The notes beneath the pieces were generated by a model that did not search any database, was not told the origin of the DNA, and was given only the letters and a program-made list of their open reading frames with translations. The translations under genes and the position numbers were made by a program. A stretch of DNA of 64,000 bases, taken from assembly GCA_963740215.1 (NCBI GenBank), contig CAVUDJ010000019.1, forward strand, positions 1,054,001-1,118,000, in the 5' to 3' direction. Position 1 is the first letter of the stretch. Every line of letters begins with the position of its first letter. The DNA is from CAVVAL01 sp963740215 (GTDB lineage: Bacteria; Actinomycetota; Actinomycetes; Mycobacteriales; Cryptosporangiaceae). Below, piece by piece: positions 24,148 through 32,362 of the stretch.

Positions 24148-24498
24148 ATGGCACGCGCAGCAACGACGGCGGATGTGTTCAACGCGGTGGCGGAGCCACG
24201 CCGGCGGGACATTCTCGACATCCTCGTCACGGGGGAGCGACCCGTGAACGACCTGGTGCAGCTGCTGGGGCTCGCTCAGCCGCAGGTCTCCAAGCACCTG
24301 CGCGTGCTCCGGGAGGTGGGCGTGGTCGACGTGCGCGACGAAGGACGGCAGCGGCTGTACCGGCTCAACGGCCACGCGCTCAAGCCCATCCACGACTGGG
24401 TGAAGAACTACGAGCGTTCGTGGTCGGAGCGGTTCGACCGGTTGGACGCCGTACTGGAGGAACTCAAGGAGGAGAGCAATGGTGGCGACGACGAGTAG
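24148..24498 (+). CDS. ArsR-family transcriptional repressor
   Basis: 116 residues with a winged-helix core: VFNAVAEPRRRDILDILVTGERPVND (helices 1-2), LAQPQVSKHLRVLREVGVVDV (recognition helix and wing) and RLYRLNGHALKPI. It lacks the metal-binding cysteine clusters of classic ArsR proteins and belongs to the group paired with SRPBCC (AHSA1) proteins. It probably represses its own operon via the palindrome in the promoter. It overlaps the next gene by 20 bp. Confidence 0.9.
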   Translation: MARAATTADVFNAVAEPRRRDILDILVTGERPVNDLVQLLGLAQPQVSKHLRVLREVGVVDVRDEGRQRLYRLNGHALKPIHDWVKNYERSWSERFDRLDAVLEELKEESNGGDDE

Positions 24499-24967
24499 CG
24501 GCACCGCGACGGTGACGCTCCCGAACGACACGCAGATCCTGATCACGCGCGAGTTCAACGCACCCGCGCACCTCGTCTACAAGGCCTGGACGACGCCCGA
24601 GTTGGTGAAACGCTGGTGGACCGCCGAACTCGGCGAGGCGACGATCGCCGACATCGACCTGCGAGTCGGCGGCGCCTGGCGATACGTCATGGTCGCCGAC
24701 GGGGGAGTCGAGACCGCCTTCCACGGCGAATACCGCGAGGTCGTGCCGAACGAGCGGATCGTCTCGACCGAGGTCTACGAAGGCGCGCCCGACGCCGAGG
24801 CAGTCAACACCGCCACGTTCGCCGAGAAAGACGGCCGGACGACGCTCACGATCCTCGTGCAGCACCAGAACAAGGCGAACCGCGACGCGCACCTCGACTA
24901 CGGCATGGAGTCCGGCATGCAGAAGGCGATGGACCTCCTGGAGCGGATCGCGGTCTCGCTCACCTGA
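24479..24967 (+). CDS. SRPBCC (AHSA1-like) domain protein
   Basis: 162 residues. Typical START/AHSA1 landmarks are ITREFNAPAHLVYKAWTTPELVKRWW at the N-terminus and LRVGGAWRYVM in the middle, with a final helix GMQKAMDLLERI. The fold forms a hydrophobic cavity for small ligands. Paired ArsR-SRPBCC operons are widespread in actinobacteria; the ligand is unknown. It overlaps arsR, so it is translationally coupled. Confidence 0.88.
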   Translation: MVATTSSGTATVTLPNDTQILITREFNAPAHLVYKAWTTPELVKRWWTAELGEATIADIDLRVGGAWRYVMVADGGVETAFHGEYREVVPNERIVSTEVYEGAPDAEAVNTATFAEKDGRTTLTILVQHQNKANRDAHLDYGMESGMQKAMDLLERIAVSLT

Positions 24968-25127
24968 GCGCAGGGGCACCGCCTGTAGCGCCGATAAGAT
25001 ACATTATGTCAAGTACAGGGTGCGGAACTGGTTCTGAGGGGATTCGGGACCGCAGCGCCAGATGGCCGCTGAGCGTGTTTCCGGCGCCTGAGCCACCTGC
25101 GAGCCACCAGCCGCCGCCGAACCGAGC

Positions 25128-25183
25128 GTGTTCGCGGAAATCGCGCGGCCGCGTCGGCGCGTCGCTGCGATTTCCGCGAACAC
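25128..25183. repeat. Dispersed inverted-repeat element, copy 1
   Basis: GTGTTCGCGGAAATCGC (25128-25144) is exactly complementary to 25167-25183. The same left arm and almost the same right arm recur at 47829-47887, both between genes. It looks like a small mobile or REP-like hairpin family. Confidence 0.75.
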
Positions 25184-25234
25184 CTAGAGACCGAACGTCT
25201 CCCGGCGGCACGGGCCACCTACTTCCGTTTCCGT

Positions 25235-25266
25235 CTGTGATGCATAAGCTTGCTTATGCATCACAG
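25235..25266 (-). terminator. 32-bp perfect palindrome, terminator or recombination/operator site
   Basis: CTGTGATGCATAAGC (25235-25249), two bases, then its exact complement (25252-25266). On the minus strand it begins 3 bp after the WhiA-like stop, which fits a terminator. Its unusual A/T content would also suit a protein-binding site. Confidence 0.5.
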
Positions 25267-25268
25267 CG

Positions 25269-25955
25269 TCAAGCTGAGGTGGGTACCGCGGGGGATTCGC
25301 CCATGCCGCTTCCGACCTCGTCGAGCAGCTGGCGGACCGCGTCGACGCCCTCCACGGTCACCACGTACCCGCCGGGGCGGCGCTGTGCCTGCGCCGGCAG
25401 GCCCAGTGCCGCGGCCGAGAGCAGCAGCAGCTCCATGACGCGGAGATCCGCGACCCGCAGCCGCACGCAGCCCACTCCCCGGCCGGTGCCGATCACGAGC
25501 AGCGCCGACCGCCACACCGCCCGAGCAACTGCTTGGCGGCGAGGCGCGTTCATGAGCCGGCGATCCGTCATCAGCAGCTCGGTGCCGCCCTGCCAGGCAC
25601 GCCGCAGCCGGTTCTCGACCATCGGTTCGAGCCGCGCAGGCACCGTCACCTGGTGCAGGTCGTACTGGTGGCGGCAGCCGAGGCGTCGGTCCCGGATCTC
25701 GGCCTCGGGCACGAGCGTCGTGATCGCCAGCAGGTAGCGGCGCGCCGCCGCGGACGACGCGAACTCGATCAGGACTCCCCCGCGCTGCGGCTCCCCCACC
25801 ACTGACAACCGCTGGTGGCGCGCCAGGCGGCCGGAGTTCTGGGTCGGTGACGCGGCGCACCGTGCCATCACTGCCGCTTCGAAGAGCGCCATCGACCGGT
25901 CCAGAGGTGCCGCGGCAAGCTCGCTCCGCAGCGCAGCGTCGACTCGACGGATCAT
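25269..25955 (-). CDS. WhiA-like LAGLIDADG-fold protein without the HTH domain
   Basis: 228 residues from ATG 25955, with GGGAGGT 5 bp upstream. The order of segments parallels the N-terminal two-thirds of WhiA: RSELAAAP at the start, GGVLIEFASSAAARRYLLAI, then AVARAVWRSALLVIGTG and ADLRVMELLLLSAAALGLPAQ followed by GGYVVTVEGVDAVRQLLDEVG. WhiA carries a degenerate homing-endonuclease fold plus a C-terminal helix-turn-helix and controls sporulation septation. Here the protein ends where the HTH would start. Function unknown; a DNA- or protein-binding role is inferred. It is divergent from the recombinase. Confidence 0.6.
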   Translation of the reverse strand: MIRRVDAALRSELAAAPLDRSMALFEAAVMARCAASPTQNSGRLARHQRLSVVGEPQRGGVLIEFASSAAARRYLLAITTLVPEAEIRDRRLGCRHQYDLHQVTVPARLEPMVENRLRRAWQGGTELLMTDRRLMNAPRRQAVARAVWRSALLVIGTGRGVGCVRLRVADLRVMELLLLSAAALGLPAQAQRRPGGYVVTVEGVDAVRQLLDEVGSGMGESPAVPTSA

Positions 25956-26139
25956 CGCGCACCTCCCTGACTCAGCACCGGCAGTCGCCGGGCAGCGTGT
26001 CCATTGGCAGCATGGCGGGGCGGACACCCGTGAGCAGAGGGCCTTGAGGTAGATCTGAGCAACTCCCCCGGCCTTTACCACCCATACCCGCTGTAACCGG
26101 GCGCCTAGGGCCGGCGCGACTTTGTCGTACCGGAACGGC

Positions 26140-27162
26140 ATGCTTGCGGCTGTGACCGCCGAACTGTCCACTGAGTCCGATCCTGCCCTCCTCAACGACG
26201 CGGTCGCCGGGTTCTTCCTGGCTCGCAAGCCACGCAAGGACAGCCCGCACACCACCGCCGCCTACCGCCGTGACCTGGACACGATCGGCCGGCTCTGCGC
26301 GATCCACATCGGAGTCGAGGTCGCCGACCTCACCCTCGATCAGCTGACGGTTGCGGTGCTGCGGGTGGCGTTCGCCCAGTACTCCGACGACCGCGCGAAG
26401 ACGTCGATCAGCCGCGCCTGGTCCACCTGGAACCAGTTCCTCGCGTTCTGCGTCAGCGACGGGCAACTCGCGGGCAACCCGATGGCCGGAGTCGCCCGCC
26501 CGCGTATCCCCCGCCGCGCGCCGAAGCCGCTGCGCGGCGAGGACACGCCCGAACGGCTGCTCGCCGCCGTCGCCCAGCGCCGCGACGGGCGCGACCCGTG
26601 GCCCGAACGCGACCTGGCGGTCCTCGCGACACTGCTGCTCACCGGCGTCCGCTCGGCCGAGCTTCTCGGGCTCACGCTCGGCTCGCTGGCCGGCCAGCCG
26701 GGCGACCGCCGGCTGCACGTCGTCGGCAAGGGCGGCAAGTCGCGCTCGGTACCGGTCGAGAAGCCACTCGAATCGGTACTCGACTCCTACCTCGTGACCC
26801 GCCGCCGCCGCTTCCCCACCACCAGGCTCAACCCCGCCGCTCCCCTGTTCGTCGACCGTCGCGACGAGGCGTTGCAGCGCGGCGGCCTGCAGTACCTCGT
26901 CCGCACCAACCTGCGCGCCGCCGGCCTGAACGACCGCCGCGCCACCGGTGCGCTGGTGCACGCGCTGCGCCACACGTACGCCACGCGCCTCGCCGAGGAC
27001 GGCGCCACGGCCAGCGAGATCATGGCGCTCCTCGGCCACGTGTCGATCACCACCAGCCAGTCCTACATCGACGCCACCGCCCGCGAACAGCGCGCCGCCG
27101 CCGGCGCCAACCGCACCTACCGGGTGATCCGTGACCTCGTGAGCGACTCCCCCGCCGAGTAA
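26140..27162 (+). CDS. Stand-alone tyrosine recombinase
   Basis: 340 residues from ATG 26140 (a TTG 6 codons earlier is possible). It has an N-terminal SAM-like core-binding domain (TTAAYRRDLDTIGRLC). The catalytic set is complete: Arg in LLTGVRSAELLGL, Lys in VVGKGGKSRSVPV, HALRH, the His in LLGHVSITTSQ and Tyr in SYIDAT. No excisionase, phage or transposon genes surround it and no flanking tRNA is present, so it is not clearly part of an integrated element. XerC/D-like or integron-like roles are possible. Confidence 0.9.
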   Translation: MLAAVTAELSTESDPALLNDAVAGFFLARKPRKDSPHTTAAYRRDLDTIGRLCAIHIGVEVADLTLDQLTVAVLRVAFAQYSDDRAKTSISRAWSTWNQFLAFCVSDGQLAGNPMAGVARPRIPRRAPKPLRGEDTPERLLAAVAQRRDGRDPWPERDLAVLATLLLTGVRSAELLGLTLGSLAGQPGDRRLHVVGKGGKSRSVPVEKPLESVLDSYLVTRRRRFPTTRLNPAAPLFVDRRDEALQRGGLQYLVRTNLRAAGLNDRRATGALVHALRHTYATRLAEDGATASEIMALLGHVSITTSQSYIDATAREQRAAAGANRTYRVIRDLVSDSPAE

Positions 27163-27223
27163 TCCCGGCGCCGCCGTTTCGTCGTAGCCAAGGTGTTTGC
27201 TTTTGTGGGTCGGAAGCGAGAAA

Positions 27224-27237
27224 CTTGAGTGGTCAAG
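27224..27237 (+). promoter_or_regulatory. Likely MarR operator
   Basis: CTTGAGTGGTCAAG is a palindrome (CTTGA-N4-TCAAG) 25 bp before marR. An identical site with matching flanks lies at 39637-39650, 12.4 kb away. MarR proteins often bind TTGA-Nx-TCAA type sites, so autoregulation is inferred. Confidence 0.6.
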
Positions 27238-27262
27238 GATCGCACAAGAATAGGGGTACGGC

Positions 27263-27715
27263 ATGCCGGCTGATCCGCTCGACGTGTGCCTCCGCTTGGT
27301 CCGCGTCCAGGCAGCGGTCGCGCGCCGGTTCGACACCGAGCTCGGTGCGGTGCACGGCGTGAGCCTCAACGACCTCACGATCCTGCTCAACCTCGACGGC
27401 GCCCGTGGCGGTCGCATGCGCCGGGTCGATCTCGCGGTGCGGCTGCTCCTCTCCCAGTCCGGCGTCACGCGGGCGCTCGTGCCGTTGGAACGCCTCGGTC
27501 TCGTCGCCCGTGAGACCGACCCGCGGGACGCCCGGGTCGGCTACGCCACGTTGACGCCCGCCGGCCAGCAACGGCTACGCGAGGCGCGCGCCACCGCCGA
27601 GCGCATCAGCCGCGAGACCTTCTCGCTCGGCTGGCAGGTAGGTGAGGTCGACACGCTCACCCACCTGCTCACCCGGCTCGGCGCGACGGGCCTCCCCTCC
27701 CCTGGCGCGGAGTGA
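27263..27715 (+). CDS. MarR-family transcriptional regulator
   Basis: 150 residues. The winged-helix core is visible: GVSLNDLTILLNLDGA, MRRVDLAVRLLLSQSGVTRALVPLERLGLV (recognition helix SGVTRALVPLE) and the wing RETDPRDARVGYATLTPAG. It has the usual dimerisation helices at both ends. A palindrome of MarR type precedes it. It probably controls itself and the DUF6817 gene, which starts 6 bp after its stop. Confidence 0.9.
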   Translation: MPADPLDVCLRLVRVQAAVARRFDTELGAVHGVSLNDLTILLNLDGARGGRMRRVDLAVRLLLSQSGVTRALVPLERLGLVARETDPRDARVGYATLTPAGQQRLREARATAERISRETFSLGWQVGEVDTLTHLLTRLGATGLPSPGAE

Positions 27716-27721
27716 GCGTCA

Positions 27722-28241
27722 GTGACAGGCGCCGCGCTCGACTTCCTCCTGTCGCACGGAACCGATCGGCAGAGCCATCCCGGCGGCACCCTCTACCAGC
27801 ACCTGTGCCGGGTCGAGGCAACGCTCGCGGAGTGGGGCGCGGGCCCGACCGTCCGCACGGCGGGGCTCTGCCATGCCGCGTACGGCACCGGCGGGTTCGA
27901 CGAGGTGCTGCTCGACGTCACCGAGCGCGCCACGCTCGTCGCCGTGGTCGGCGCGGAGGCCGAGGCACTCGTCTACCTGTACGGGAGCTGCGACCGCAAC
28001 GCCGTCTACCCGCACCTGTCCGGCGGCCGGCCCGGTGCCGTTCCGCGACCGGTTCACCGGCGAGACCCACTTCCCGGACGAACCGTCCGTGCGGGCGTTC
28101 CTGGAGATCACCGCGGCGAACGAACTCGACGTCATGTCGCACAACGCGGACCTCGCCGCCCGGTACGGCCCGGGCCTGCGCGCCCTGTTCCGCGCCGCGA
28201 GCCACCGCCTCTCCCCCGCTGCGATCCAAGCCTGGCGGTGA
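27722..28241 (+). CDS. DUF6817 protein, frame-broken
   Basis: Reconstructed ~173 residues. The start has the DUF6817 pattern SHPGGTLYQHLCRVEATLAEWG, then TAGLCHAAYGTGGF with histidines like a small HD-type hydrolase (function unknown). The first frame runs to about 28035 and the second takes over with RDRFTGETHFPDE and continues to LFRAASHRLSPAAIQAWR, the expected C-terminus. One base is missing or extra in the GGCCCGG run near 28035. The gene follows MarR directly and is probably regulated by it. Confidence 0.65.
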
Positions 28242-28542
28242 AAGTCTGGGGAGGCTGTCGATTGGGCGCCGGCTCGTCGGTCGGAAGGGTGTAGCACCGG
28301 ATGCAGATCCGTGACGCGCAGGGTTCCGGGTGTTCTCCCGCGGTGATGAGGACAAGTCGATCGTTTGGCTGGCCGAGAAGGTCTGCCCGAGCGAGCTGAA
28401 CGACAACGCCGAGAGTTCTCAACACTTGCCGTGACGTTTCGACTACGCCGGTGTCTGAATAAGTGGGACCGCCTGACGGGGCGGCTACCCGCAGGCGTTC
28501 TGGGTCCGCCCGGCAGCGCGCGTCACGACTTTGGAGGGACAC
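28242..28542. other. Gene-free leader of the Asp23 island
   Basis: No gene recognised. A short open frame near 28340-28434 (containing DEDKSIVWLAEKVCPSELND) is protein-like but too short and isolated to call. The stretch must hold the island's first promoter; no confident -35/-10 was found. Confidence 0.4.
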
Positions 28543-29043
28543 ATGACGGAGACAGCCGGCCAGACCATGGAGCAGAACCGGTCGTCGTCTGCAGTGACCG
28601 GGACTGGGCAGCCGCGTAGCCGGGTGGCTCGGCCGCAGGCGAGCGCGGAGTTGGCCACGGAGAAGGGCCGCACCCAGATCGCCGACACGGTGGTGCAGAA
28701 GATCGCAGGTATCGCGACCCGGGAGATCCCCGGGGTGTATGAGCTCGGCGGCGGAGCGGCGCGCGCGTTCGGCGCCGTCCGGGAGCGGGTGCCCGGCGCC
28801 GGCCACACCGCGGTGGGCCAGGGGGTGCGGGTGGAGGTCGGGGAGAAGCAGACCGCGGTCGACCTGGTCATCGTGGTCGAATACGGCGTGGCCATCGTTG
28901 AGCTGACCGGCGCGATCCGCGAGAACGTCATCTCCTCGATCGAGCGGATGACCGGACTCGAAGTCACCGAGGTCAATATCGCCGTCGACGACGTGCACCT
29001 TGACGATGACAGCGAACCGGCCGCTGAGCCGCGAGTGGAGTGA
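28543..29043 (+). CDS. Asp23/Gls24 family envelope stress protein 1
   Basis: 166 residues from ATG 28543; GGAGGG 4 bp upstream decides against the earlier TTG. The Asp23 domain spans about residues 40-155: IADTVVQKIAGIATREIPGV, then VRVEVGEKQTAVDLVIVVEYG and ISSIERMTGLEVTEVNIAVDDVH. Asp23 proteins are abundant, membrane-proximal proteins held by AmaP anchors and linked to cell-envelope stress. It is intact and the first of at least three paralogues in this operon. Confidence 0.93.
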   Translation: MTETAGQTMEQNRSSSAVTGTGQPRSRVARPQASAELATEKGRTQIADTVVQKIAGIATREIPGVYELGGGAARAFGAVRERVPGAGHTAVGQGVRVEVGEKQTAVDLVIVVEYGVAIVELTGAIRENVISSIERMTGLEVTEVNIAVDDVHLDDDSEPAAEPRVE

Positions 29044-29077
29044 CGACAGCCGCCGGGACGTTGGGAGAGGAGTTGTC

Positions 29078-29269
29078 GTGAACGCGACGCTGGTGGGGCT
29101 GGCTGCCGGAATCGCGCTGGGATTCGCCGGCGCGTTCGGCGGGTTCGGCGCGTTCGTGCTAGTGCTGGTGCTGGGCTGTATCGGCCTCGCGGTCGGGCGT
29201 GTCGTCGACGGGCAGGTCGACCTGGCGGCGTTGCTGTCCACTCGGGTCGGGGAGCGTAACCGGAGGTGA
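29078..29269 (+). CDS. Small two-helix membrane protein of the Asp23 operon
   Basis: 63 residues from GTG 29078, with GAGAGGAG 7-8 bp upstream. It is almost all hydrophobic: LVGLAAGIALGFAGAFGGFGAFVLVLVL and a glycine-rich turn, then a charged tail. It sits where DUF2273-type membrane proteins are found in other Asp23 operons. It overlaps the next gene (GTGA). Confidence 0.7.
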   Translation: MNATLVGLAAGIALGFAGAFGGFGAFVLVLVLGCIGLAVGRVVDGQVDLAALLSTRVGERNRR

Positions 29270-29703
29270 CCGCGACGTTGACCGCCGACCGACCCGACGA
29301 CGCCACCGCTGGCCCGGTCAGTCTGGCGCGGTCAACGCGCCGGCCCCAGCCGCGATACGCGGCGCGACCAGCGTCGCCGACCGGGTCGTGGCCAAGATCG
29401 CCGCCGCCGCGGTCGGGGAGGTCGAGCACACCACGGCGCGGCGCGCCGGCTCGCCGGTGTGGCGCTGGGGCCGGACGAGACGGTGACCGCGCGCAGGTCG
29501 CCGCGGAGGTGGACGGCGACGTCGCGGTCGTCGATGTGACGATGGCAGTCACCTACCCGGCGCCGGTCGCCGACGTCGCGGCGGCCGCCCGCGACGCGAT
29601 CATCGCTCGGGTCGCGCAGCTGTGCGGCATCACCGTGCGGCAGGTCGACATCCGCGTCAGCGCCCTGCTGCCGCCGCGTACCGAGGATCGGAGAGTGCGG
29701 TGA
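29266..29703 (+). CDS. Asp23/Gls24 family protein 2 (frames compensated)
   Basis: Reconstructed ~145 residues. It starts VTATLTADRPDDATAG, shifts near 29320-29340 into a frame coding TSVADRVVAKIAAAAVGEVEHTT (the Asp23 first helix), and returns near 29470-29495 to AAEVDGDVAVVDVTMAVTYPAP and ITVRQVDIRVSALLPPR. The two shifts cancel, so start and end are in one frame, which suggests base-call errors rather than decay. The stop overlaps the next start by 4 bp. Confidence 0.7.
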   Translation: MTATLTADRPDDATAGPVSLARSTRRPQPRYAARPASPTGSWPRSPPPRSGRSSTPRRGAPARRCGAGAGRDGDRAQVAAEVDGDVAVVDVTMAVTYPAPVADVAAAARDAIIARVAQLCGITVRQVDIRVSALLPPRTEDRRVR

Positions 29704-30236
29704 CGCGCTCGAGGCGGACCGTGGCGGCCACCGTCGTCGCGCTGGCGCTGCTGGTCGGCGCCGGCGTCGCTGCCGTGGAGATCATCGCCGCGCTCGCCGC
29801 AGGCTCCGGCTGGTTCCCGGCCATGTCGGTCACCCGATGGGCGGCCGGCACGTCGTGGGACAGCGTCGTGTGGCGCCTGGGGGTCGGCCGCCGTGGCCGT
29901 CTGCGGTCTCTGGCTAGTGCTGCTCGCGGTCCTGCCCGGCCACGGCCGGGTCCTGCGGCTGCGTAGCCAGGATGACGCGGTGCTGGTCGGCACTACCCGG
30001 CGCAGCGTGCGGCATGTGGCCACCGCGGCCGCTGACCGGGTCGATGGAGTCGAATCCGCCTCGGCGCGGCTGCGCGGTCGCGCCCTGCGGGTGACCGCAC
30101 GGACCCGCCTGGCGGACCCGACGGACTTAACCGAGACGGTACGGCTCGCGGCGGAGGAACGCCTCGGCGCGCTGGCCCCGGCTCGCCCGTTCCACGTCAC
30201 CGCCCGGATCCGCCAGGCCAGGAGGGGGCACGGTGA
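29700..30236 (+). CDS. DUF6286-type membrane-anchored protein of the Asp23 operon (frame-broken)
   Basis: Reconstructed ~178 residues. A first membrane helix (VAATVVALALLVGAGVAAVEIIAALAAG) is followed, after a break in a G5 run near 29880, by a second helix (AVCGLWLVLLAVLPG). A soluble part VLVGTTRRSVRHVATAAADRVDGV and a VTARTRLADPTDL segment follow. It fits the DUF6286/AmaP layout of two helices and a C-terminal domain. The end must lie at the TGA overlapping the next GTG (30233), which needs a compensating shift near the 3' end. Confidence 0.65.
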
Positions 30237-30823
30237 GCGAGAAGACCGCGCGAGGCAACCGGTGGGGCCTGGCGATCGTCGGGCTCGTACTTCTCGCCGG
30301 AGGGCTGTTGTCGCTGGCCCGCGGCCTGCACCTGCTCCCGGGCGCACCGGCCGGGAAGCCGGTGCTGGATGCCTGGCTGCGCCGCGCCGCCGAGCCGGCC
30401 TGGTTCTGGCCCGTTGCCGCCGCCTGTTGCGTGCTGGTCGCGCTGCTCGGGCTGCGGTGGCTCGCGGTCCAAGCGCGCACCGACCGGGTCCGGCGGCTGC
30501 GACTGGCGAACGGCCCGACGGGGCGCACCGTGCTTGACGCCGACGCGCTCGCCGACGCCGTCGCCGACGAGATCGCCGGCTACCGCGGAGTGCGCCGGGC
30601 CACCGCGCAGCTACGCCAGGGCCGCCGCGGCCGGTCGCTTCACCTAGTAGTCGTCGCCGACGACCGCGGCGATGTCGCCGCGGTCCGGGCCCGGGTGGAG
30701 ACCGAGGCGCTGCCGCGCGCCCGCCGGGCACTCGCCATCGACACCATTCCGACCTCCGTTCTGGTGCATGTCGCCACGGGCGCGGACCGGCGCGGCCGGG
30801 CCGGCCTGACCCGGGTGGCCTGA
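30233..30823 (+). CDS. AmaP-like alkaline-shock membrane anchor
   Basis: 196 residues, intact. Two N-terminal helices (GLAIVGLVLLAGGLLSLARG and FWPVAAACCVLVALLGLRWLAV) and a cytoplasmic domain with ADAVADEIAGYRGVRRATAQL, LHLVVVADDRGDVAAVRARV and TSVLVHVATG. AmaP anchors Asp23 to the membrane in Staphylococcus; this actinobacterial relative probably does the same for the paralogues here. Start GTG overlaps the previous gene. Confidence 0.75.
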   Translation: MSEKTARGNRWGLAIVGLVLLAGGLLSLARGLHLLPGAPAGKPVLDAWLRRAAEPAWFWPVAAACCVLVALLGLRWLAVQARTDRVRRLRLANGPTGRTVLDADALADAVADEIAGYRGVRRATAQLRQGRRGRSLHLVVVADDRGDVAAVRARVETEALPRARRALAIDTIPTSVLVHVATGADRRGRAGLTRVA

Positions 30824-30899
30824 CATGGGATCGCCGAGGAGGGACTTGACCCGTGCGTGGCGCCCGCTCCACCCCGCTGACGTGAGGAGATGAGTTGAC

Positions 30900-31059
30900 A
30901 TGTGGGCATTGCTGTCCGCCCGCATACCGCCGCTGGTTGCCGCTGGCCGTTGCGGTGCCGCTGGGTGCCGACGCCCCCTGGGCGCTCGCCACGCGGATCG
31001 AGGGCCGACGCTGGCACAACCGCGCCTCCGGCGGAGCGGCCGCGTGGAGCGGCTGCTGA
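30900..31059 (+). CDS. Possible small membrane protein, frame-broken
   Basis: ATG 30900 follows GGAGATGAG. Read directly it gives a non-protein-like frame, but a single shift near 30930 yields WLPLAVAVPLGADAPWALAT and RIEGRRWHNRASGG, then a stop at 31057. The whole 30824-31172 gap has no other gene-like signal. Weak call. Confidence 0.25.
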
Positions 31060-31172
31060 GCCCGCCGTCGCGCTACGAGTCGGAGCGGCCGTGCTTCCTG
31101 GAACTGGCGGCGCGACAGCAGAGTGCCGCCGCAAAACAACGAGTGTCCCGGCTGCCGACTGCACCTGCGACT

Positions 31173-31731
31173 ATGGAGGTGACTTCTACCTCGCACACGC
31201 TCGGCCAGTACCTGCGCGCGCTGTCGCCGGCCGCCGCGGCGACATACAGCGTTCGAGCACCTCGCCCGCCGCTACCAGGGTCCGATCTACCGACTGGTGC
31301 TGCGAATGCTCGCCAACCGCAGCGACGCCGAGGACCTCACCCAGGAGGTGTTCCTGGCCGCGTGGCGGCGGCTGCCGGAGCTGCGCGTCGAGGCGGCGTT
31401 CCCCGCGTGGCTGTACCGGACCGCGACCAACCGCTGCCTCAACCTGCTGCGCAACCGGCGACCGGCCGCCGAACTCGATGAGAACCTCGTCTCGACCGTC
31501 GCGCAAACCCAGCCCGAACAGGCCATGCAGACCCGCGCCGCGATGCACGCGCTCACCACGGCCCTGCAACAACTCAGCCCCGAGCAGCGGGCCTGCTGGC
31601 TGCTCCGCGAGGTCCATGGCCGTTCCTACGCGGAGATCGGGGCCATCCTGTCCACCACACCCACCGCCGTGCGGGGCCGCATCGCCCGCGCACGCGTCCA
31701 ACTGACGGAGGCGATGCAGCCATGGCGCTGA
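31173..31731 (+). CDS. ECF-family RNA polymerase sigma factor
   Basis: Reconstructed ~186 residues. It starts MEVTSTSHTLGQYLRAL, and a break near 31243 leads into FEHLARRYQGPIYRLVLRML and DAEDLTQEVFLAAWRRLPEL (region 2). Region 4 has LSPEQRACWLLREVHGRSYAEIGAILSTTP with the recognition helix. The gene is embedded in the Asp23 operon and overlaps the next gene by 10 bp, whose product carries an anti-sigma zinc motif. It likely drives the island or an envelope-stress regulon. Confidence 0.85.
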
Positions 31732-32362
31732 ACCAGCCCCCCGAGGCGCACGCGCTGCCCTGCGGCCACAGCATCGAGGATCTGTGGGACCGAATGCAGA
31801 CCGGCACCCTCGGCCTTCACGAACGGTCCTGCCCGCACTGCCTCACCGCCACTGACGGACTGGCCGCGCTCGCCGACGCGACCCGCGCGCTGCGCGCCGA
31901 CACCGCCGGCCCGCCGCCGGACCTCCTCACCCGCGTCATGACCGCGGTCCAGGCCGACGTCCGCCGCGTCCGCACCTCACCGTGCCCGCCGAGCTCGGCC
32001 CGGTCGCGCTCTCCGAGCAGGCCATCGCCGTCGTCTTGCGCTACGCCGTCGACGCTGTCGACGGCGTCCGCGCCCGACGCTGCCGCCTCGAACAAGCACC
32101 AGGGCGGCCCGGCGCCGTCCGGGTGCGGATATCGCTGACGCTGCGCTACGGCGCTGGCCCCGCCGCCACACTCCTCGACCAGGTGCGGCGACAGGTCCAC
32201 GCCGCGGCCCGCGCCAGCGTCGGCCTCGACATCGTCGCTGTCGACCTGGACATCGAGGACGTCTGGCCACTCGACGGGCCCGGGTCCGGCCGGCCTGCCC
32301 CGGGCCCCAGCGCCGAGACGCTACCGGCCACGGCCGCCCTGCCGGACCGCCCGGAGCCGTGA
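31722..32362 (+). CDS. Zinc anti-sigma (ZAS-like) domain fused to an Asp23 domain (one frame break)
   Basis: Reconstructed ~213 residues. The N-terminus shows Cys14, then His33-x3-Cys37-x2-Cys40 (HERSCPHC), the HxxxCxxC pattern of zinc-associated anti-sigma proteins, followed by the helix LLTRVMTAVQADVRR. After a one-base break near 31980 the C-terminal part reads ELGPVALSEQAIAVVLRYAV, VRVRISLTLRYG and VGLDIVAVDLDIEDV, an Asp23-type domain. No membrane helix is seen. The start ATG overlaps the sigma gene by 10 bp. This suggests (inference) an anti-sigma factor that reads the Asp23 complex; the single polypeptide depends on the frame correction. Confidence 0.65.

Larger units (their letters stand above)
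24968..25268. other. Gene-free 300-bp stretch with two inverted repeats
   Basis: No credible gene. It contains the 17-bp-arm inverted repeat at 25128-25183 (same family as one at 47.8 kb) and a 32-bp AT-richer perfect palindrome at 25235-25266 directly after the end of the WhiA-like gene. Confidence 0.6.

Noticed and set aside
26140..28241. Integrated element with attachment sites around the recombinase
   Set aside because: No direct repeats, tRNA gene or cargo/phage genes were seen flanking the recombinase.
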